Shown piece after piece: positions 56,453 through 64,000 of a stretch of DNA of 64,000 bases. Origin of the DNA: Gonatopus flavifemur. Lineage: Eukaryota; Arthropoda; Insecta; Hymenoptera; Dryinidae. The DNA lies in NCBI GenBank assembly GCA_018340375.1, contig JAFFJZ010000007.1, positions 30,416,001 through 30,480,000 of the forward strand, read 5' to 3'. Under the pieces are notes generated by a model that saw nothing but the letters and a program-made list of their open reading frames with translations, had not been told where the DNA came from and did no database searches. How positions within the stretch are numbered: the stretch's first letter is position 1; each line of letters starts with the position of its first letter. The position numbers were made by a program, and so were the translations under genes.

Positions 56453-58078
56453 CTACAAATCAATAAAAAATCGATAAGGATTTTCACTAACCTCTTTTCT
56501 TCTCGATTCCCAATAAGGACCTTGTGAATGCTTGGAAATTTCATACATAAATGAATTCAATATCCACAAGATTTCATTTGGAAATCCACAATAGAAGGAG
56601 TTTTCGCAAAAATATCTTCCAAATTTTTCCCTCTGATGCAAAAAGCCTTTGTTCCAGTTCGGATAGCACATTTTTTCAATATATGTATATTATGAATATG
56701 TAGAGGAAAGGGTCCGAAAATGGGCTACCACTTTGATTTCATCTCATACTGGCCAGTCCTCACGCAAAAAATCCAAATAAAAATAACAGCAAGAACCTAC
56801 AACTATTACCAGAAGTGTGTGTTTGTGCAATATATTTTATTTTCAATGATTGAAGGGGTGATAAAATGTATTCTAGAAAACGTAAAGACTGTGATTTTTG
56901 AAAGTGGGGTCCGAATATGGGCTACCCGTGAAATTTTGTTGAAACTGTTGGCAGCTGGGGGTTTTTGGGTGAACTGTTACGATATCAATTCATTCTCCGG
57001 TTAATTGACGTTTCTATATTTCCCAAATAAGCTAAATATCGTGTCAGATCCAATTAACGAATGACTAGTGATAATATTGGAAACATCGCATACCTGAAAA
57101 AGTTTTGAGAGATACCGAAAAATATAAATTCACTTGTAGAAAAAACACGTTGTACTGTAATCGCCAACTGCTGTGCACGCAATTGGTCGGTGATAAGGAA
57201 CATGTTGAATCGGTCACCACCAAGCGGCAGCGCCATACAAGCCTACAACTTCGATTGCCCATATTCGGACCACAGCCCATTTTCGGACCCTTTCCTCTAT
57301 ATTACATACAACATTTTCAATGATTTTTAGAAACAAATTATTTTGGAATAAACAGATGCCTCTCAATTGTTTGGTAATAATTATTCAAGACATCCGACAA
57401 CTATCCAGCTACTAAAATCCGTTCTAAACTGTTTTTAGTAAATCAGAGAGAATATTGTCTTCTCTGAGAATATTCAGCGAATCATCTCAATGTTTGTGAG
57501 AAATCTGGCTATCAATCGCCCATTCTCGAATTTTCTCTGCTGCATTCGTGATAGCTAAAGAATGTGGAACTTCAATTGCACTGTTGCTTTCCTCTTCATC
57601 ATCAGGACTATAGTAACCATCTTCAATCTCATTTAGTCCTGCATCACTTGACGCATCATTCATCTCGTCAACTGTTGGGAGTTCTGAAGCAGGTGATGTG
57701 ACTGAATCATGTGAAGATGCAGACAAATAATTATCTGCAAATGTAGCATACTGAGATGAAGATTCGGACGTTTGAACAGGAATATTTGAATTCATAATTC
57801 GGGTATTTTCATCGAAATCTGAGATTTCATGTAAACTTTTTGTCCAATCTGGGAAATAATGGTCGAAAAGTATGCATGAATATACCAACATGTCTATCAA
57901 CTTATCCAGAAATCAAAGTATTGATAAGGGATATATAGGAAAAACATTTTTATTGTATTTTGAAGATGGGAATACTTGCTCACCTTTTAATTGCTTTCTT
58001 GTTCGATAATTTGATACCCGATCTGAGTTGAGATTCGTTTCTCTCCCATAATTGATGTCGATTTTCACTTTTGCTCAT
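56453..58078 (-). pseudogene. Family P gene remnant in P2 (unknown product)
   Basis: Piece 1 (58078-57984) starts MSKSENRHQLWERNESQLRS and ends at a good donor, AG/GTGAGC. Piece 2 (57900-57487) contains a Ser/Thr/Asp/Glu-rich stretch, then AAEKIREWAIDSQISHKH. One base after the last codon a frameshift continues into a reading like DDSLNILRED. Piece 3 (56671-56492) reads MCYPNWNKGFLHQREKFGRY, then a Cys-containing stretch up to a second donor, GTTAGTG. The WA-x6-ISH-x-H-x4-LNILR pattern is one I have seen in uncharacterised, transposon-associated insect proteins; this is recollection, not a search. The function is not known to me. The nested element cuts the gene between pieces 2 and 3. I could not make the first splice join in frame with certainty. 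Confidence 0.6.
56703..57297. mobile_element. 595-bp TA-flanked element nested in P2
   Basis: A perfect 24-bp inverted end, GAGGAAAGGGTCCGAAAATG plus GGCT, with TA outside both ends. The 15-base word GGTCCGAAWATGGGC occurs four times: near each terminus and once more inward on each side (56908 and 57257). P3 has no such insert at the equivalent point (near 63655), which gives an empty-site control. No transposase visible. Confidence 0.92.
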
Positions 58079-58941
58079 CGATTAAGTTGAATAAAAAAAA
58101 AACACGGGGATCGCATACCTTTTACAAATACGAATTAAAATATCGGCTGCGGAAATTGTCGAGAGTATTTTTAGTAGTAATCGCCAGTGATCGCTGTTAT
58201 AAAATCTAGACATAGAGGTTAGGCATTTTTTTCTCGTCTTTGACAATATCTGTTTTATTTTCTTTGGGTTTTGAGGATAGCTATTTCTAACTAGTATGGA
58301 TTGGGAAAAATTTGTGAAATCCTGACCAGTTTGATCTATTTGTAATTCATCGGGCCCACCTCACCAAATATTCGCTAATAACTCTCCAGTTTATCACAAC
58401 TAGTTTTTCCTTACTAACTCCTCATGGGTGATCGGGAAAGACTAGTGATATTTCTACCAGGGTACACCTGAAACTGCACTTGTCCGACATTATCCGTTGT
58501 CCGATACTACCTCACTTTCCCCTGCGCAACTTTCAAATTTCTTCATTTCAGTGGATAATTACTGTAAAGAGGAGGTTAAAAAACAACTAGTCTGAAGAGT
58601 GAAGTCTGCCCTTCAAAATCAATGCCGACATTTTTTTTATATTCTCATCCCCTGATCAGACACATAGGATGTTCAAACTCGTGCCATGTGTTGAGTGATC
58701 AGTGAACAAAGAAGTGATCATTGGATAGGAGATTGATTCACCCTCGAAATGATTTTATGTGTCTTGTTGCTACGGTCATTGGTTCCAAATTATGCAATTT
58801 TTTGTGGGGGAAGTAACTTCTTAGACAACATGGTATAACTTCGAAATTATCGATCATGTATGGAGGATTGTTAAAGGAAAAGAATTTCCTCACCGACGTT
58901 TTATACATGCGAAAATTTCACTAAGATTTTTGGGAACACTT

Positions 58942-59079
58942 TTAGGGTAGGGTGGTGTAAGAGTATGCGGGAGATAAGGGTCCGATTGGATGAATAATGA
59001 GATACTGTTTTTTGAAGTATTTTGTTCAAAAACCGCGCACCCTTACTTCCTGCGTACTTTCACAGCATCTTACCCTATT
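58942..59079. mobile_element. Foldback element, TAGGGTAGGGTG ends
   Basis: TAGGGTAGGGTGGTGTAAGA pairs with the inverse of TCACAGCATCTTACCCTA. Further in, GCGGGAGATAAGGGTCCG pairs with GCGCACCCTTACTTCCTGCG. The loop is AT-rich. Non-coding. Confidence 0.8.
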
Positions 59080-59084
59080 CTGCT

Positions 59085-60540
59085 GCTACAAGAAAAGTTT
59101 CAACCAACGTTGAATACATTTGTCATCTGAAAATAAATACTCTTGGAAATCTCTTTAGCGGGAAATTATATGGGACATTGAATTGATACAACATTCAACT
59201 AAGTTTTTGAATTGGAGTGTGAGTGTTCTTCATTCATGATATTCTTTATACTAGAATCAATCTGAATTATTTGTGAATTCTATTATCGACTGGATTAGAA
59301 TACTCATAGGATTACTCAATAAAAAATTATATCATTCCAGGATCGATTTTAGCAGCCAAGATCAGTTTCATTTTTGACTCATAATCACTGAAATATGAGA
59401 AACTAGGAATATATTCTGAATTCATGGTACAATAATTGAAATGCAATCTCAAGTTGAAAAGTATTCCCTACTGTTAACTTGAAAAGTTCTTAAGATCGAA
59501 GGAAACTAGGATTTTCTGCAAATCCACAAGAATTCGGATATAATTATAACTGCTAATTGGTTTTATTGATTGATAAAATGAGGAAAATTCTTGGATAATT
59601 TTAACGATTAAAGTTGGTCGCTGGAAGATTATAAAAGTTCCTCAAGGCGAACTTCATTCCAACTTACAACATAATATTTAGAACTCGATAACTACGCTTT
59701 TAGAATAGAAATTCTACTTTCCGACTATTGGAAATTAGAGAAAATTTTGTATCTATTCATTCCACTCGTCATATACGGTGTACAGAAACTCCCAAAATTG
59801 CTTGTATCAGTAGTGTATCTGCTAATTTGATCATCTCACAGAGTATCGAATTTACTCCTGAAAGTTTATGATTTTCTAATTTCATTATGCACAGCTTAAC
59901 TTTCTCAATGAATGTTTCCAAGACATGAGCTTTGGCAACATGAATTTCGATTACTGTATTCTCTACCTGTGCTTTCTACCGACAGTACACACCGTTCCCA
60001 GAACTCGGGAATTCTCTCGAGATGCTCAGTAATCACATCAACTTCTCCTTCTCTCCCATCATGTTTATTTACATTTGAATATTTCTCCTTCGCTTCAAGT
60101 TTATTGATTTCTCAAACATTTAGAAATGATGATCGACTCACATGAACGAACCTTCATTCTATGGAAAATGGAAAAATATTGTTGATTTCTCAGAATGTCT
60201 ATGGATGAAATTTGAAAAAAGTGAACATCTTTATCGATGAAACAACGATGTTCAATCAGTTGATAATCCATAAGCAAGATACTTGAGATTTTGTTTTTTA
60301 GAAACGTAAAAACGTTGCAATAGAATGTTATTCGTGACAAATTCCCTGACTTGAGATATCAATTTCATCAACTCCATGAGTGCGATACCATCATTGTTTG
60401 TTACCAGAATTCCATCCAGTTTCCGTATATGTCATAACATCATAAGGAATAATTGTATGTATTCAAAATATGCGCGTTGATTTTACATGATACAGCTTTA
60501 ATGAGAAAAATCTAATCTTAGTTACGTCAAAATCCAGCCA
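59085..60540. other. Unassigned AT-rich sequence
   Basis: No gene or bounded repeat recognised. Open frames do not exceed 79 codons. Confidence 0.5.
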
Positions 60541-60543
60541 TAA

Positions 60544-60649
60544 CCTTAGCGCGTATGAACTCTGGACGACTCTGGCCCCACTCTGGCCCAGTCTTGGGTG
60601 CATATTGGCAGGATGGGGCTAAGGAATGGGGGCTACAAACATGCTAGGG
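60544..60649. mobile_element. GC-rich element G, copy 3 (106 bp)
   Basis: CCTTAGCGCGTATGAACTC at the left and CAAACATGCTAGGG at the right. Interior CTCTGGCCCCACTCTGGCCC, CATATTGGCAGGATGGGGC as in copies 1 and 2, with a 14-base net deletion near the right end. Confidence 0.8.
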
Positions 60650-60654
60650 AATGA

Positions 60655-61845
60655 TTGAAAAATGGTGTTTCGATGACGCTCAACGTGAAGTACAATGGAA
60701 AATCCCGGTGGATTCATGAATAAAAATTCACCTAGTCCGTCAGAATTTCGATGCAGGGAGCTAGTTGAATGTTCCGCAAGTTATTCAAATCAATTCTAAA
60801 ATTCCATAAAAAAATTCCTCAAGTCCCTTCCACAATATACTATCAACTCATTCAAAGCTGAATTCAACTGATCTTAAGAACTGAGAAAACTTTCAAGGTG
60901 TTCAAATTACAAATTCGTCATGGTCATTCTCATATATTCTTCATCTTTTATACGAACCTTCCTCAGACTATGTTCCACTTTCAAAGTCACACGCGATGAA
61001 AGCAATTCTCTTGAACGATTCATCACGAGACAATGGATACTGGAGTGATCTTAAACTTTAAATTCTTAAGAAGGAGAATGTAGCGCATTCATTCTCACCA
61101 ATATTCCAAGGAACAGTTGATATTCTGTTATCGAGGTCAACGCAAAAGTAATATACAAAACGACAGCCGGTCTCATCGGTTTGATATCAACGGTTTTTTT
61201 CAAATCCTTTGTATCTAGCAATAGAATTTCAATTTTCGTTGTTATGTAACTGAATGTTTATTATTCCTCACATAGATACGTGTATTTTTCCGGTCCAATT
61301 GTTCTACCGAAAAGAAGTCTATATCTTGGTATTATGCATTCGACGAACAAACAATTAAAACTTCAACAACTCACCTATCTTGATTGCTTCCAACTTGTCA
61401 GAGATGAATATTAATATTTGAAAGTCTTTGTTTCGTAACGCTTCAATTGTACTCTTCTTTCTCCAATCTCACGCTCACCTGTCTTTCAAATATTGCTTCG
61501 ACTTCATGAATGCATTTTTGAATCAATATTTTAGGGAACTCAATTCAAACTCAGAAACACAATGTTTGAGATACACTCGAAAGGTTACATTTGAATCATT
61601 TCTGATAGTCTAGATTCGCCCTTCATTGTTTTATCATTATATACGAATTCTGAGCACGAACAAATCAGATTAGAATTACAAATTGGTTGATAATGATTCA
61701 TCATTCGATTGCTTCTTTTAAAAAAATCAACAAGAAACATTTTCTTATGTTCCAAAATGGAAAAAAAATCATTACTTTGTTTTGATAGCTTTCTTAGTTA
61801 TTTTTACTACCAAATTAAAACAGCACTAATGTTTAATAACGAATG
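60655..61845. other. Unassigned AT-rich sequence
   Basis: Nothing beyond short chance open frames (61 codons or fewer). No repeat boundaries seen. Confidence 0.5.
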
Positions 61846-61847
61846 AA

Positions 61848-61975
61848 CCCTGGATAAAAAAAATCCATTCATTCCCATTGAACATGCAGACTTTCTGTTC
61901 AAACCGATTGAAACCCATTGATTTTGAATAAAAATCCGCGCTTTAATGGGAATGAATGGGTTCCTTTAACTGGGG
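61848..61975. mobile_element. 128-bp element, CCATTCATTCCCATT ends
   Basis: CCCTGGATAAAAAAAATCC and CCATTCATTCCCATT at the left; AATGGGAATGAATGG and GTTCCTTTAACTGGGG at the right. ACCGATTGAAACCCATTGATT lies in the loop. Non-coding. Confidence 0.8.
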
Positions 61976-62054
61976 AACGACAAGCTTTAATCAAACCTTT
62001 CATAATCACTTGGTTTTTTGTTTATTTTCATTTTTTCTTGCGAAGTTTCTTATA

Positions 62055-62780
62055 CCAGGTGTAGAAATATGAAACCGGAATTTTTTCTAAACATCACTTG
62101 TTTGTTGTTTGAAAATGATAGAAAATATTTTATTCAAAACAACCTCCATTGCTATTTATACATTTTTCCCATCTTTCCGGCAGTTTATGAATGCCGTGCC
62201 GAGAAAACAGTTCCTCTTTTGAAGCGAACCAGTTATCGAGCCATCCTCATACATTTTCATACGAATTGAAGCGTTGTTCAGCGAGAGCGTGTTCCATTGA
62301 CGCCAATATATGATAATCGGACGGAGCCAAGCCTGGAGGATGAGCCGCATGCGGTAGCATCTCCCAATTGAACGCCTCGATCGTTTCCCTGACCCGTTTC
62401 GCTGTGTATGATGGGGCATTATCGTAGAGCAAAATGACTTTGCGTTGCCTTTTTACATATTGCGGTCGTTTTTCACGCAATGCGCGATTCAAGTCGATCA
62501 TTTGCCGTTGGTGGCGATCAGTGTTGATGGTTTGCCCAGGTTTTAACAGCTCATAGTAAATTACACCCTTTTGGTCCCACCGAACACAGAGCATTGTCTC
62601 CTTTCCGAAACGATTTGGTGTTGCAGTAGATGTCAATGGTTCGCCTGGATTGACCCATGATTTCCGACGCTTAACATTCTTTTCCATCATCTGTCACAAT
62701 TCGATGGAGAAATGACTTTCTTCTGTGTCTGACCAACAGCATTTCACAAGTGGTTTTTCGATTTTCTTGCGGTCTTTTAT
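62055..62780 (-). mobile_element. mariner remnant, mauritiana-like, missing its 5' end
   Basis: The 3' terminus is TA followed by CCAGGTGTAGAAATATGAAA (read on the plus strand from 62053), resembling the end of Mos1-type elements. The other end is lost: mariner similarity stops at about 62780, where family P copy P3 begins (62784). Either P3 inserted into a mariner or both were brought together by deletion. Confidence 0.85.
62130..62780 (-). pseudogene. mariner transposase remnant (catalytic domain)
   Basis: Readable from about 62775 downward: CEMLLVRHRRKSFLHRIVT, then the first catalytic Asp in an altered motif (TDDGKE where mariners have TGDEKW). A frameshift then leads into KRRKSWVNPGEP. 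The second Asp is in LLYDNAPSYTAK and the third in LAPSDYHIL, 34 residues later; the usual YSPD before it has become HPPG. An in-frame TGA at 62247-62249 interrupts, after which WLDNWFASKEELFSRHGIHK and LPERWEKC continue to a natural stop at 62130-62132. HAAxxPxLAPSDYH and HKLPERWEKC are mauritiana-type signatures. The DNA-binding half is absent. A dead copy. Confidence 0.92.
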
Positions 62781-62783
62781 TCA

Positions 62784-64000
62784 CCCTGGTAAAAATTTCA
62801 CGAGTCTTTCCCGATTAACCATGAGGGGTTAGTAAGGAAAAACTAGTTGTGATAAACTGGAGAGTTATTAGCGAATATTTGGTGAGGTGGGCCCGATGAA
62901 TTACAAATAGATCAAACTGGTCAGGATTTCACAAATTCTTCCCAACCCATACTAGTTAGAAATAGCTAACCTCAAAACCCAGAAAAAATAAAACAGATAT
63001 TGTCAAAGACGAGAAAAAGATGCCTAACCTCTATGTCTAGATTTTCTAACAGTGATCACTGGCGATTACTACTAAAAATACTTTCGATAATTTCCGCAGG
63101 CGATATTTTGATTCGTATTTGTGAAAGGTATGCGATCCTCATGTTTTTATCCAACTTAATCAATGAGCAGAACTAGAAATCGAAATCAATTATGGAAGAG
63201 AAACGAATCTCAACTCAAATCGGGTATCAAATTATCGAAAAAGAAAGCAATTAGGAGGTGAGCAAGTATTCCCATCTTCAAAATACAATAAAAATGTTTT
63301 TTCCATATATTCCTTATCGATACTTTGATTTCTGGATAAGTTGATAGACATCTTGGTATATTCATGCATACTTTTTGACCATTATTCCCCAGATTAGACA
63401 AAAAATTTACATGAAATCTCAGATTTCAATGAAAATACCCAAAGTATGAATTCAAATATTCCTGTTCAAACGTCCAAATCTTCATCTCAGTATGCTACAA
63501 TTGCAGATGATTATGTGTCTGCATCTTCACATGATTCAGTCACATCACCTGCTCTAGAACTCCCAACAGTTGACGAGATAAATGATTCGTCAAGCGATAC
63601 AGGACTAAATGAGATTAAAGATTTGTTTTTTAAAAATCATTGGCAATGTTGTATGGAATATACATATATTAAAAAAATGTGCTATCTGAACTGCAACAAA
63701 GGCTTTTTGCATCAGAGGAAAAAATTCGGAAGATATTTTTGCGAAACCTCCTTCTATTGTGGATTTCCAAATAAAATCTTGTGGATATTGAATTCATGTA
63801 TGGATGAAATTCCCGAGCTTTCACAAGGTCCTCTTTGGAAATCGACAAGAAAAGAGGTTAGTGAAAAATGTTTTTGATTTTTCATTGATTTGTAGAAATT
63901 TTATTGATATTTTTGTACTAACAAGTGCCTTGTGAAATACGAGCGAGCAACTGGTCAGTTTTTCCAACTAGTATTTGATGAGTTAGAGCGTTACATTCCT
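62784..64000 (+). mobile_element. Transposon family P, copy P3 (runs off the window)
   Basis: Starts CCCTGGTAAAAATTTCACG, then CATGAGGGGTTAGTAAGG, ACTAGTTGTGATAAACTGGA and GGTGAGGTGGGCCCGATG, all matching the inverse of 58180-58462. The last 100 bases (AGTGCCTTGTGAAAT, ACTGGTCAGTTTTTC, AGAGCGTTACATTCCT) match 56310-56430 inverted, so only about 80 bases are missing beyond the window. Opposite in orientation to P2. Confidence 0.85.
63163..63856 (+). pseudogene. Family P gene remnant in P3 (unknown product)
   Basis: Piece 1 (63163-63257) encodes MSRTRNRNQLWKRNESQLKS and ends at the donor AG/GTGAGC, 95 bases long as in P2. The main piece (63446-63856) begins MNSNIPVQTSKSSSQYATIA, has an acidic Ser-rich stretch to LNEIKD, and then jumps straight to FFKNHWQCCMEYTYIKKMCY and NKGFLHQRKKFGRYFC before a donor GTTAGTG at 63857. 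Compared with P2 it lacks the middle part (EDGYYSPDDEEE through the IREWA region), so a deletion fused two exons in frame. The product is not recognised. The two copies together suggest an acidic linker followed by a short Cys/aromatic-rich module. Confidence 0.6.

Larger units (their letters stand above)
56274..58462 (-). mobile_element. Transposon family P, copy P2, with gene and nested insertion
   Basis: Ends CCCTGGTAGACATTTTCTCC (56274) and ATATTTCTACCAGGG (58462). The sub-terminal 300 bases on the right match the start of P3 almost base for base, and those on the left match its visible end. It carries a minus-strand gene remnant (three pieces) and is split by a second element at 56703-57297. 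The superfamily is not determined; I see no clear target duplication. Confidence 0.85.

Noticed and set aside
1..64000. CRISPR array, bacterial operon or integrated virus
   Set aside because: No regularly spaced short direct repeats with unique spacers, no Shine-Dalgarno-linked gene runs, and no viral structural or polymerase motifs in the open frames. The tandem repeats here have units of 35-511 bases and no spacers.

Overview
This window is AT-rich eukaryotic DNA with no gene I can assign to the host. Nothing in it reads as bacterial, viral or organellar. The only coding sequence I recognise belongs to transposons: three dead mariner copies from three different lineages, and two copies of an unidentified transposon-borne gene. 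The mix of mariner elements, dense small TA-flanked and foldback elements, and tRNA-derived repeats fits an arthropod, most likely an insect. I cannot place it more precisely; a hymenopteran is only a guess.

Layout. 1-6.9 kb: a 2.8-kb element with about 100-bp inverted ends and a second element nested in it, then several small elements including a Tc1-type remnant. 6.9-9.2 kb: a repeat (family A, copy A1) split by a 1.2-kb piggyBac-like insertion and by two smaller elements. 9.2-17 kb: elements ending in CACTGTA, one carrying a tRNA-like segment, then two back-to-back elements with inverted ends. 17-26 kb: mostly unassigned AT-rich sequence, with a 1.6-kb element at 20.6-22.2 kb and two foldback elements near 25.5 kb. 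26-29.6 kb: family A copy A2, interrupted by foldbacks, a tRNA-like composite with 141-bp repeats and a 511-bp direct repeat. 30-42 kb: about fifteen small elements, an irritans-like mariner remnant (36.0-36.9 kb) and an almost intact mariner (40.1-41.4 kb). 42.7-44.1 kb: copy A3. 45.1-47.2 kb: a GC-richer block of 285-bp and 157-bp repeats. 47-53.8 kb: mostly unassigned. 53.9-64 kb: three copies of a transposon family whose ends read CCCTGGTAG. Two of them (opposite orientation, 4.3 kb apart) carry the same small gene, one of which holds a nested element at a site that is empty in the other. A mauritiana-like mariner abuts the last copy.

Several patterns recur. Many small elements with unrelated interiors share one of three terminal motifs: CACGGARAAA, CACTGTA followed by A-rich sequence, or CCCANNTARCA. 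tRNA-like segments sit inside two elements that have DNA-transposon ends, and another tRNA-like segment forms a composite with a 141-bp repeat. Nested insertions give a relative order of events. All boundaries were read by eye, without alignment or database search, so ends may be off by a few bases and family names are provisional.
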